A DNA stretch of 25,453 bases from an uncultured Romboutsia sp. (GTDB lineage: Bacteria > Bacillota > Clostridia > Peptostreptococcales > Peptostreptococcaceae), in assembly GCA_937907205.1 (NCBI GenBank), contig CALESE010000159.1:1-25453 (forward strand). Direction: 5' to 3'. Position numbers and translations under genes: made by a program. Below, piece after piece: positions 14,901-22,036 of this stretch. The notes below the pieces were generated by a model that did no database searches, was not told the origin of the DNA, and worked only from the letters and a program-made list of their open reading frames with translations. The first letter of the stretch is position 1. Every line of letters begins with the position of its first letter.

Positions 14901-15889
14901 GTAGAGATCCAACGAGCACCCGACATGTCAATATTAGCAGTACCATATTCATAAAGCATATCTTCATTGAAGCTCATCATCATGTGGTGTGCATCAGAAT
15001 CAAGATTGAATATGATATCAAGAGAAGCGTAGTTGCCATTCTTATCCTTGAAATATGGAATCAAACAACCAACATAATGGCCAATAGCACCACTTGTCTC
15101 ATCTTCAAAGAGATAGTCAAGAGTATCGTTATAGTCGCCAAAACTGTCCTTTACATATTGACGAAGTTTCAATTTACCGTTCTTATCTACAATAAAGTAA
15201 TTCTTTAAAGTTTCAGAAGCAAGAACTTGATCAGCTGTAAACTTACCACTGAATACATAAACCTCGGCGAAGAATGCAGACATAAGTTCATTTTCATAAC
15301 CTTCAAGGAATTCAGGAACGGTTTCACCTGCATCCTTATACCAATCACTTACTGTAACATTGTAAGAACTTACTTTGCTACCAGAAGCCTTACGAATGAA
15401 GAAAGTACCAGAATTAGCTTTTACATCGGTAGTAGCGATATTGATATATTCTGACCCACGTACTTCATTAAGCTTTTCTGGGTCTAATGACCAGAAACGA
15501 GTAGTATCGTAAACATCTGCCACAGGGATCTGTACTGTATCAATAGTATCCTTCGCATTGAAGTTAGTATTGATTTGAGCACCTGTAACATTTTCTGTAT
15601 CAAACTTCTTCAAGTTCAAACAAAGAATAGGAGATACACTCAACATCTGTAAAGCAGTACGGTGGAAGAAATTACCACGACGCTCTTGTGTCTTGTTGAT
15701 ATTACCGTACATAGCGATAAAATCAGCAGCACTTTGGATATAAGTAGGAATGTTAAATGGACCCTTATCAGAATATCCAACAAGTAAACGAAGAACATTT
15801 GTATCCTGACTCAATACAGTTGATTTGTCAAAAACAACTCTGTACAGGCCAGCATGCTTAAAGTTCTGTAAATATACTGGGATTGCCAT
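11930..15889 (-). CDS. 18: Tail sheath protein (T4 gp18 type), about twice usual length
   Basis: This is the contractile sheath subunit. The N-terminus (VLRLLVGYSDKGPFNIPTYI, about 32-51) matches the usual sheath opening, and the last 330 residues carry the conserved contractile core: VYRPSFGTFINANQT, VNVRELVIYIMDEVEKIL, and HEPGRGMG-like IEPGRGMGKMVHELTLYRTGQ. T4 gp18 is about 659 residues; this is 1319. The extra length lies in the middle (roughly 200-950) and includes a calcium-loop-like DMDGDGDYSDE (621-631) plus degenerate EYK...EKKxY motifs near 683, 774 and 893. These are probably surface domains on the sheath exterior. The leader ATATAAACATG precedes the start, with no clear Shine-Dalgarno sequence. 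Confidence 0.92.
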   Translation of the reverse strand: MAIPVYLQNFKHAGLYRVVFDKSTVLSQDTNVLRLLVGYSDKGPFNIPTYIQSAADFIAMYGNINKTQERRGNFFHRTALQMLSVSPILCLNLKKFDTENVTGAQINTNFNAKDTIDTVQIPVADVYDTTRFWSLDPEKLNEVRGSEYINIATTDVKANSGTFFIRKASGSKVSSYNVTVSDWYKDAGETVPEFLEGYENELMSAFFAEVYVFSGKFTADQVLASETLKNYFIVDKNGKLKLRQYVKDSFGDYNDTLDYLFEDETSGAIGHYVGCLIPYFKDKNGNYASLDIIFNLDSDAHHMMMSFNEDMLYEYGTANIDMSGARWISTSDSTPYDNTHVESDGSDVGHSRAKIYKQYGTSIVCIDRLWKGTALTSLLGNVDAPVVSAKTHFRTNIWSDEDTIKHPLSWENVKKISGNLYVQSWTDTAITLGAVGSSKHITIDLLMISKPNVNYILYELGAAYKKTVDGVTSYVPFESGLGTVYKSADAYDKPENINGPKKVITSLSRDLDSTDDAMVILSSEVVKCNIEDVYITTKTEYLNPDTLIDDHNKYASWNVYGPSVTFIPLNENWTLTADVYDETDEDAVHTYHLTAPATADTTVLAMLQKGDQFLAVDGKIDMDGDGDYSDEVNNGYYDLCYVQETETITDEYGNPKTYSIKFTGNIATYEGASKSDKDVTISNGEYKLLGTEEQKEYKPKNWAVTYNHVGPRTLTAEAYAVATNKEGFNPSGIVFSKQVTAVEYMMLNATARNMCTRNYHYHKIATSDPNKDNITGAEYKTKSESEKKDYKYVELDSYTFIYDDIKQVYSSDAGLKRPVQVTTSAGTLYIDATSNPDLKVDEAGKITANTTALKHDGTDKIGYYVAMYTNPAFNYGQEVIMLTDAEYQKIKPISEDKYNGLSTSDKTAYNSTTANYTENGDVSKNGHYLIGYSTLVANTNEWIKKAAQNATTYGKYLVRIENGLNQEIGTMEPVYLKGYTYEHPKPDGVGQRAKLEWQNFQLSALTEYKGLLTGLLNKSEIDFRYVIDGFETYVDAGAKKVLSYLAKQKQNAFAILNFPSVKTFVKCPYSSFTDAKGVFNVQYVVDGFNKKKAHTTAFSLPSNDEGASFAAFYTPLKLSDGTIDSVVPSAGLVSNLFMEKYNSRLPYEIVAGPNYGAMSVSGLVGPDYNYSSDELNIIEPFGVNCMVYRPSFGTFINANQTAKQTPKSALSSVNVRELVIYIMDEVEKILQSYQWEFNNQTVRNKIKDRADSICARVQANGGIQAYLNVMDDSNNTPDIIDNEMAILSTHIEPGRGMGKMVHELTLYRTGQMNSTILGE

Positions 15890-15963
15890 GTTTATATTTT
15901 ACTTAAAATGTATTTGTCAAATTTATCAATTTGTTGATTAAAAATAATTTATGTAAATTGGAT

Positions 15964-16005
15964 ATAGTCAAATATGATTTTGAATTATTTTTAATATTTG
16001 ACTAT
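15964..16005 (+). repeat. Inverted repeat in the leader of homing-endonuclease-like copy 2
   Basis: ATAGTCAAATAT (15964-15975) and ATATTTGACTAT (15994-16005) are exactly complementary over 12 bases with an 18-base loop. The repeat ends 11 bases before the ATG at 16017 and lies between two divergent starts (sheath, minus; nuclease, plus). It could form a hairpin that limits translation of the nuclease, or a symmetric operator. Confidence 0.6.
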
Positions 16006-16016
16006 TAATATTTTAT

Positions 16017-17201
16017 ATGAAAGATACAAAAGATAAAGAATACAGAAGTAGGCATGATAGTTTGATTAATAAGGTGTTTTGGAATGGAAACAGGGTAATT
16101 AGGGTAAATTTTATTTCAAAACATCCAAATATTTCAGAATATTTATTAAGTAGATATAAAGACTCTGATTCATTTAGAGAAACTATACAAAGAATAAAAT
16201 TAGGAATAGAAGAAAAACCTAAATGCCCAACATGTGGTAAATCAGTAAATTTTATTGGGAAGCAAAAGAAAATGTTTTCAAAATATTGTTGCAATAGTTG
16301 TAGAGCAAGAAATGAGGAAACACACATAAAAGCAAATCAAACATATTTTAAAAGAACTGGATATACACATAATTCTAGGAATCCAGAATCACAAGAAAGA
16401 ATAAAACAAACTTGTCAAAAAAGATATGGTGCTAATTCCGTTGTAGAAAGTTATAAAGGTAAAGAAGGAAGAATAAAAAGCTTTGGAAAAGTTTCATTTT
16501 TTCAAACGGATAAATTTAAAGAAAAAATGAAAAATATATGGCATTCAGAGGAATTCAAAAATAAAATTATAGATGGATTTATAAAGAAATACGGTATTGA
16601 ATGGTATGTTAAATCCGAAGAATATAAACATTATATGGATTCAATATGGAAATCAGATGAATTTAAAGAAAAATTTAAGTCGAACATGAAAAAGGGAATG
16701 TTAGAAAAATATGGCGTTATTTCATTTCCAAAGACGGAAGAATATAAAATTATAAAAGATAAAATATTAGAAAAGAAATACAATACTATGAAAAAGAATA
16801 ATACATTCAATACTTCTAAACCAGAAGAAGAATTGTATGTATATATAAAGTCTAAGTTCCCATCAGTAATAAGACAATATAAAGATAAAGAAAGATATCC
16901 ATGGCAATGTGATTTCTATATACCTGAATTAGATTATTTTATAGAGTTGAATGGTACTTGGACACACGGCAAGCACCCATATAATCCTAATTCTGAAGAT
17001 AAAGCTTTATTAGAAAAAATGCAGGCAAAAGCATTATCAGGACATAAATATTATTTAAATGCAATAAAGACTTGGACTATATATGATGTAAATAAAAGAG
17101 AAACAGCTAAACGAAACAATTTAAATTTTAAAGAAGTTTGGTCATTACAAGAAGGAAAGGAATTTATTGATGATCTATATGAAAAAAGAGAGATTCCTTA
17201 A
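16017..17201 (+). CDS. Homing-endonuclease-like protein, copy 2 (opposite strand)
   Basis: Second copy of the family, 394 residues. A zinc-finger-like CPTCGKSV...CCNSC occurs near 72-98, then (K)KYG(I/V) repeats interspersed with segments such as WHSEEFKNKI and WKSDEFKEKF. The C-terminal nuclease-like domain has FNTSKPEEELYVYIKSKFPS, RYPWQCDFYIPELDYFIELN and THGKHPYNPNS. The conserved Asp, Glu and His are suitable for a Vsr/PD-(D/E)XK-type site. It is the only plus-strand gene inside the minus-strand late cluster, lodged between sheath and capsid genes. Its TAA lies in the loop of a terminator shared with the capsid gene. It has an inverted repeat just before the start. Confidence 0.82.
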   Translation: MKDTKDKEYRSRHDSLINKVFWNGNRVIRVNFISKHPNISEYLLSRYKDSDSFRETIQRIKLGIEEKPKCPTCGKSVNFIGKQKKMFSKYCCNSCRARNEETHIKANQTYFKRTGYTHNSRNPESQERIKQTCQKRYGANSVVESYKGKEGRIKSFGKVSFFQTDKFKEKMKNIWHSEEFKNKIIDGFIKKYGIEWYVKSEEYKHYMDSIWKSDEFKEKFKSNMKKGMLEKYGVISFPKTEEYKIIKDKILEKKYNTMKKNNTFNTSKPEEELYVYIKSKFPSVIRQYKDKERYPWQCDFYIPELDYFIELNGTWTHGKHPYNPNSEDKALLEKMQAKALSGHKYYLNAIKTWTIYDVNKRETAKRNNLNFKEVWSLQEGKEFIDDLYEKREIP

Positions 17202-17215
17202 GGAATCTCTCTTTT
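17184..17215. terminator. Bidirectional terminator, perfect 32-base palindrome
   Basis: AAAAGAGAGATTCCTT (17184-17199) is followed directly by its reverse complement (17200-17215). In RNA this makes a 14-bp stem with a C(UUAA)G tip, flanked by A and T runs on both sides, so it works for both the nuclease gene (plus) and the capsid gene (minus). The nuclease stop codon is at its centre. Confidence 0.88.
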
Positions 17216-17233
17216 CTATGCTTACATTTACTA

Positions 17234-19039
17234 TTAGAGCAAACCGAAGTCTGAAGAAACTGTAAATGTGTAATAACTTTTCTCTGGGAAAAATCCGATA
17301 TCAGCAATAGCATAACGGCTATTTACAAGCATCTTAGGTGCCATTGTGCCTTCTGCGATGAGCTGCATTTGGTCCGCAAGGATATAAGGCATAAATACTA
17401 CACCTGGTTCGTTACCAGAACCCTTACGTCCAACACAAATACGAGTATCGTTCCAATCCATATAAGGATCTACATAAACCTGAAGACCTGCAATAGTACC
17501 GGCTTTGTAGAGATTAGCAGTTACAGACTGTGTGAATGTATTCTGCATTGGAGCAACTACATACTGAGCACAATCTTGAAGTGCTGTAACAACCTGGGTA
17601 TTTGTAACAACCCAGTTAGCTGGACCACGTCTATTAGTTACCTGGATGAGGTTAGATGCTGCAAGTACACGAGAAGCGATACGACGTTGACGAGTATGAA
17701 GGTTCTCAGCAGATGTGTTAACTTCTGAGTTCTTGATAGTACCCCAAGTAGCACGAAGATCATTACCGAAGATATCTTTGTACTCCTTGATATTCATAGG
17801 AAGCTGAGCGAAGTCCTTATCAGCTGTACCCATGTAGAGGTTCAAGTCAACACCTTGATAGTTCTTCAAGTTCAATGCGTTAGTAACACCAAGACGGAAT
17901 ACATGCTCAAGAATACGAGCGTTGATAGACTGGGTGATTTCGTTCTGCATTGCTTCCATAATCTTAGAAACAGCGTTAACACCGTACAATGGAAGATCCT
18001 GAAGTTGCTGACGAGTTACAGCACCTGTTACTTCATAACTACCTACTGTAATCCACTTAGAGAATAGACGAAGACCAATAGTGTTACCAGTACCAGTTTC
18101 ATTCTCAGCACGTGTCATAGGTTCCTTCTTACCAGTAGCGAAGTTAGCGAAACCATCGATGAAGTCAACCATTGTCTGAGCAAAGTCAACCTGTACAGCA
18201 GCCTTTTCTGCATCTTCCAAATTATCTACTTCTGTACCGTCAATAGTCATCTTGAATGTATCACCAGAGAATGCCTCATTGATAGATATATCCTTGGTAT
18301 CCTTCTTTGAATCGATAACCTGTACAAGAAGACCACCATCCATACGACCAAATGCCTTGAACAATGTCTGTACCTTACCAGCAGATGTTTCGAAATCAAC
18401 CTTTACATCTTCAACCAAAGTACCAAGAGCACGGAGCTTGGCAATTGCGGTACCAGGAAGCAATACCTTGAAGTACATTGGTTTGTTCTCACGACCAGCA
18501 CCAACACCGTCAAGACCAGCGATTTCATTTCTACGACCCATCTTACCACCAGCGTAAGGGAAGTCCATATAACTCAAGAGAGCCCAAGGACCCTTAGTAG
18601 GAATAGTTGGAACAAGCTCAAGACCAATAGTCATCAAAGCTACGTTCAAAGCCATAGGAAGTGTAGAAACTGGAATATCACCACTACCAGGAGTCTGATT
18701 GAAGAATGCACCTGGATTGATACCAGCTGTAGAGCTACCACGACCATCAGCACCATGAGGACCACTAGGAGCGGCAATATTACCCATACCAAGAGTATTA
18801 GCTGGAGTAGCATACATAGGACCAACACCAGGACCACCCTGAGGACCACCAGCTGGAACTGTTACAGGGCTAACACCTGTGGCTGTTGCTACTGCATGAG
18901 CACCAAGGTTAGCTTCAAACATTGCGTGTGTTTGGGCATAATCAGATACCCAATTCAACTTTTCATTATCTTCAACATGGAACTGCTCAGTAAGCATCTT
19001 AGTCCACATTGCTTTGTTCTGATTTTCTGTAATCAACAT
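17234..19039 (-). CDS. 23: Major capsid protein (T4 gp23 type)
   Basis: This HK97-fold capsomer protein has 601 residues; T4 gp23 has 521. The N-terminal 45 residues look like the removable prodomain. MFEA (40-43) fits the loose T4 prohead protease pattern (hydrophobic-x-Glu, then a small residue), so cleavage after Glu42 is plausible but inferred. Residues about 52-115 form a Gly/Pro/Ala-rich linker (PAGGPQGGPGVGP). The rest is gp23-like, including PWALLSYMDFPYAGGKMGRR, the helix QNEITQSINARILEHV, and the C-terminal PEKSYYTFTVSSDFGLL. The leader is AATAAACATG. It lies directly after the protease-scaffold gene in transcription order, as in T4 (21-22-23). Confidence 0.93.
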   Translation of the reverse strand: MLITENQNKAMWTKMLTEQFHVEDNEKLNWVSDYAQTHAMFEANLGAHAVATATGVSPVTVPAGGPQGGPGVGPMYATPANTLGMGNIAAPSGPHGADGRGSSTAGINPGAFFNQTPGSGDIPVSTLPMALNVALMTIGLELVPTIPTKGPWALLSYMDFPYAGGKMGRRNEIAGLDGVGAGRENKPMYFKVLLPGTAIAKLRALGTLVEDVKVDFETSAGKVQTLFKAFGRMDGGLLVQVIDSKKDTKDISINEAFSGDTFKMTIDGTEVDNLEDAEKAAVQVDFAQTMVDFIDGFANFATGKKEPMTRAENETGTGNTIGLRLFSKWITVGSYEVTGAVTRQQLQDLPLYGVNAVSKIMEAMQNEITQSINARILEHVFRLGVTNALNLKNYQGVDLNLYMGTADKDFAQLPMNIKEYKDIFGNDLRATWGTIKNSEVNTSAENLHTRQRRIASRVLAASNLIQVTNRRGPANWVVTNTQVVTALQDCAQYVVAPMQNTFTQSVTANLYKAGTIAGLQVYVDPYMDWNDTRICVGRKGSGNEPGVVFMPYILADQMQLIAEGTMAPKMLVNSRYAIADIGFFPEKSYYTFTVSSDFGLL

Positions 19040-19124
19040 GTTTATTACTAGAAATATGATTTTGTTATAATTCTTTTCTTTTAGAATTTAGTAAAAATAA
19101 ATTGTTCCTCCACTTTTTAGACAT

Positions 19125-20702
19125 TTAACGTAAAGCCATCATCTGAGCAGCAATACTAGACATATAACTATCTACCGGATTTTGGTTATGATTCTCGTTG
19201 ATATTCTGTACTGGCTTCTCATTGAAATCAATACCAGCCCAGAAGCTTTCCATCACACCGGTCTTAGTAAAGTCATAAGCACGAGACTGCAAAGCTATCT
19301 CATCTTTCTTTTGTTCACTCAAACCTTCGAACATTGGACGGTACTCATTTGGCATGTTTACAATAGCATAGCAAGTTGCATACTTACCAAGATTCTTCTC
19401 TTGCTGTTCCCTCAACATCTGAATCTCATTTTCTTTAGAACCTTGTCCACTTTCAAGCATCTCGAGCATTCTATCAATATTCTCGAACTTGTCATTAGAC
19501 TTAGATTCTATATATTCAGAAACATTCTCATTAATCTTGTTAGTCAATTCCTTACCAAATTGCTCGGTAATCCAATTCTGTAGTTCATCAGAGTAATTTT
19601 CGACAATCCACTTCTGAACTTCAGGAGAATACTGCTCTACAATCCACTTCTGAACCTCTGGAGAATAATGTTCTGTTACCCACTTCTGAACTTCAGGAGA
19701 ATACTGCTCTACAATCCACTTCTGAACCTCTGGAGAATAATGTTCTGTTACCCACTTCTGAACTTCTGGAGAATATTGCTCTACTACCCACTTTTGTACC
19801 TCAGGAGCAAACTGTTCACATATCCAATTTTGAACAACTGGAGCAAACTCTTCACTTACCCATTTTTGTACACCATTTGCCATTTCTTGGCTGAATTCAG
19901 GTTTGAATTCTTCCTTAATCCAAGATTCAATAGCATCATAGTTAGTAGGCTTGAATTCAGAAACTTGTTCAGTAAGAGCTTGGATTTGCTCATCCTTTTC
20001 ATTGATAGATTCCTTAGCTACATGAAGTTCAGCCTCAAGGCTTTCTACTTTTTCACTAAGCTTATCAACTGCTTCTTTCAAGTCTTTCATATTTGTTTTA
20101 TCTTTGTCTTTATCTTTGTTCTTATCTGGATCATCATTCTTGTCATCTTCACCTTCAAGAATTACTGCACACATAGATTCATTCAATGATTCAAACTTCT
20201 GATTTTCATCCAAGTGCAAACTTGCCTGTGAGAAACCTGGTGTACCAACCAAGTCATAAGTCTTAAGCATAGTAAGTGTTACATTACCTGATTCATCAAT
20301 AGAACCAAGAGCACGAGAACTAATATACAAAGGTACACCAGCTTCTACAATAGCCTTAGCATTACGACCCTTCTCAGTATCAAGCAGTACAACAGTACCT
20401 GTAATAGTACCATCTTCATGCATTTGAACACTTTCAATCTTGTGTGAAACATTATTGAGATTAATATTCATTGAATTTGGATGTTCAAGTTCACCAAGAC
20501 AACCTTCTGTTGCTATTGTCTTTTGCAAACTTTCTACCATCTGACCATAATTCTCCTTACTGTAAATTCTGTTGTTACCATTTTTAATTCCGCAAACACC
20601 GAATACACCAGAAAGGCGAATTTCATTATTGTCAAGAGACTCCTTAACCTTCATTGCAGTTATGTTGCCAAGTGTCTCATATACTAGACATTTCTTTGCC
20701 AT
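19125..20702 (-). CDS. 21: Prohead protease fused to scaffold-like region (T4 gp21/gp22 type)
   Basis: Residues 1 to about 170 are a T4 gp21-type (S80) serine protease. The probable triad is His74 in ELEHPN, Ser128 or Ser129 in YISSRALGS, and Asp150 in KTYDLVGTPGF. An acidic/Lys linker (185-205) then leads into a coiled coil (about 205-250), nine 12-residue Trp repeats (278-385), another coiled coil (about 400-440) and a C-terminal tail ending in AAQMMALR. The second part looks like a scaffold core (gp22 role). ILE-G at 181-184 fits the T4 protease consensus and lies exactly at the junction, so self-release is likely. In T4 protease and scaffold are separate genes. The protein is 525 residues and encoded just before the capsid gene. 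Confidence 0.88.
   Translation of the reverse strand: MAKKCLVYETLGNITAMKVKESLDNNEIRLSGVFGVCGIKNGNNRIYSKENYGQMVESLQKTIATEGCLGELEHPNSMNINLNNVSHKIESVQMHEDGTITGTVVLLDTEKGRNAKAIVEAGVPLYISSRALGSIDESGNVTLTMLKTYDLVGTPGFSQASLHLDENQKFESLNESMCAVILEGEDDKNDDPDKNKDKDKDKTNMKDLKEAVDKLSEKVESLEAELHVAKESINEKDEQIQALTEQVSEFKPTNYDAIESWIKEEFKPEFSQEMANGVQKWVSEEFAPVVQNWICEQFAPEVQKWVVEQYSPEVQKWVTEHYSPEVQKWIVEQYSPEVQKWVTEHYSPEVQKWIVEQYSPEVQKWIVENYSDELQNWITEQFGKELTNKINENVSEYIESKSNDKFENIDRMLEMLESGQGSKENEIQMLREQQEKNLGKYATCYAIVNMPNEYRPMFEGLSEQKKDEIALQSRAYDFTKTGVMESFWAGIDFNEKPVQNINENHNQNPVDSYMSSIAAQMMALR
19548..19871 (-). repeat. Nine tandem 36-bp units encoding 12-residue Trp repeats
   Basis: Nine consecutive units of the form VQKW(I/V)xEQYSPE cover residues 278-385 of the protease-scaffold protein. 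A tenth degenerate unit with Trp261 (258-269) precedes them. In the DNA, a 72-base double unit (19608-19679) is followed by an exact copy (19680-19751), with identity continuing for 15 more bases. The central units alternate VTEHYSPE and IVEQYSPE, so the recent duplication is of a two-unit block. The outer units are more diverged. Confidence 0.93.
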
Positions 20703-20845
20703 TTCGTATTTGATAGGATAAATTTTGACCTATATATTAAATTAGGTTAATGTTACTTTTAAAAATAACAGAAGTAAGTAAAAAGCCTCTATCAAATTAC
20801 GTTTAATTAATAATAAATAAAAATAAAAAGGACAATAGTTTACCA

Positions 20846-21994
20846 TCATAATTTATCGATAAATTTTTTACCTTCATCTAAAGTCCATACTTCTTTAAAA
20901 TGAAGATTATTTTGTTTTGCTATTTCTCTTTTTAATGGATCTGTTACTGTCCAAGTTTTTATCATATTGTTATACATTGGATGTTCAACAGATTTTTCTT
21001 TCCATGAATTAAGCTTATTTACATCATTTTTGCTTTTAGGATTATATGGATGACCACCATGTGAACAGAATCCATTCAATTCTATAAAGTAATCTAATTC
21101 CGGAATATAAAAGTCACAATCAAATGGATATCTTGTATCTTTATTATACTGTCTTTCCACCGATGGAAACTTTTCTTTAATATACAAATACAATTCTTCT
21201 TCTGGTTTAGAAGTATTGAATGTATGATTTTTTCTTCTTGTTTCTATTTTCTTATTTTTTATATCTTCATCCATTGATATATGTGGTACACCATATCGTT
21301 CCATACAAGTTTTTTCTTTCTTTTTCTTACATTTTAAAGATGATGTTCCTTCACTTATTTTCTTTTTTACATAAGGTATTTGAGTTGAATATTCTACTCC
21401 ATATTTTTCTTTTATCTTGATCTTCATAAATTCTGTATTGCCTAATGGAGTAATTGAACCATACTTTTCTAAATTAGTTATTTTTATTTTCTTTCTTATT
21501 TCTTCACTTTGTAATAATGATGTGGACCCATATTTTTCTAAACAAGTATTTTTTATCTTTTCTTTTATTTTATCAGATTTAGATGGGACTACTACACCAT
21601 AATGCTCTATTAATGACTTCTTTTTCTTTTCTTGTACTTGTTTATCTTTGAATGAATTATCTACACCATATTTTTGAATGCACTTTTCTTTATATTTCTT
21701 TCTAGTTTCTTCTGATTTTTGTGCGCAAGAACAAGAACAATATGTTTTATACGTAGGTTGGTTATTTAACAATCCTTTATATTTTACATTTGCACCGCAT
21801 AATTTACAAGTAGGTCTTATTTCTATTTTAAATTTTATTCTATCTAATATTTCTTTATATGATTCTGAGTAATCATAAAATCTATTATCTAAATATTTTT
21901 TTATGTTTGAATAATTATTTAATTTTTTTAAAACATATTTAGACCTTCCGCTATTTGTTAAGAATATATTTAAAAGTATTTTATCGTAATCCAT
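20846..21994 (-). CDS. Homing-endonuclease-like protein, copy 3
   Basis: Third family member. I take ATG at 21994 (MDYDKILLNIF), giving 382 residues. The upstream in-frame ATG at 22033 would place MGELKFTH inside the terminator palindrome of the previous gene. It has zinc-finger-like CKLCGANV...CSCSC (in about 60-92), six or so (E/Q)KYG(V/S) repeats, and a C-terminal domain with FNTSKPEEELYLYIKEKFPS, CDFYIPELDYFIELNG and SHGGHPYNPKS. The final segment, NLHFKEVWTLDEGKKFIDKL, closely parallels copies 1 and 2. It sits between the 93-residue ORF and the protease-scaffold gene. Its TGA is followed by a 143-base AT-rich gap. Confidence 0.82.
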   Translation of the reverse strand: MDYDKILLNIFLTNSGRSKYVLKKLNNYSNIKKYLDNRFYDYSESYKEILDRIKFKIEIRPTCKLCGANVKYKGLLNNQPTYKTYCSCSCAQKSEETRKKYKEKCIQKYGVDNSFKDKQVQEKKKKSLIEHYGVVVPSKSDKIKEKIKNTCLEKYGSTSLLQSEEIRKKIKITNLEKYGSITPLGNTEFMKIKIKEKYGVEYSTQIPYVKKKISEGTSSLKCKKKKEKTCMERYGVPHISMDEDIKNKKIETRRKNHTFNTSKPEEELYLYIKEKFPSVERQYNKDTRYPFDCDFYIPELDYFIELNGFCSHGGHPYNPKSKNDVNKLNSWKEKSVEHPMYNNMIKTWTVTDPLKREIAKQNNLHFKEVWTLDEGKKFIDKL

Positions 21995-22008
21995 ATTAAT
22001 AAAATAGA

Positions 22009-22034
22009 AATGGGTGAACTTAAGTTCACCCATT
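22009..22034 (-). terminator. Palindromic terminator, 26 bases
   Basis: AATGGGTGAACTT (22009-22021) is followed directly by its reverse complement (22022-22034), giving an 11-bp stem with a C(UUAA)G tip. On the minus strand it is followed by TCTATTTTATT, a good U-run. It lies 2 bases past the stop of the 93-residue ORF and before copy 3 of the nuclease family. Confidence 0.82.
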
Positions 22035-22036
22035 CT

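Noticed and set aside
15918..15925. Bacteroidota-type -7 box (TAAATTTG on the minus strand) upstream of the sheath gene
   Set aside because: The octamer fits TAnnTTTG but no matching -33 element is seen, and such short AT-rich matches are common here.
19608..19751. CRISPR-like direct repeats
   Set aside because: The repeats are contiguous, have no spacers and encode an in-frame 12-residue protein repeat.
19668..20189. 173-residue plus-strand ORF opposite the protease-scaffold repeats
   Set aside because: It is an antisense shadow of the Trp repeats, with a low-complexity Leu/Tyr/Phe-rich product and no start context.
20703..20845. Terminator or promoter in the gap between copy 3 and the protease gene
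   Set aside because: There is only an imperfect palindrome (20752-20769, one mismatch) and a distant 9-base inverted repeat; neither is strong enough to call.
21995..22033. Upstream ATG for homing-endonuclease-like copy 3
   Set aside because: The added MGELKFTH residues are read from the terminator palindrome; the ATG at 21994 has a normal AT-rich leader.
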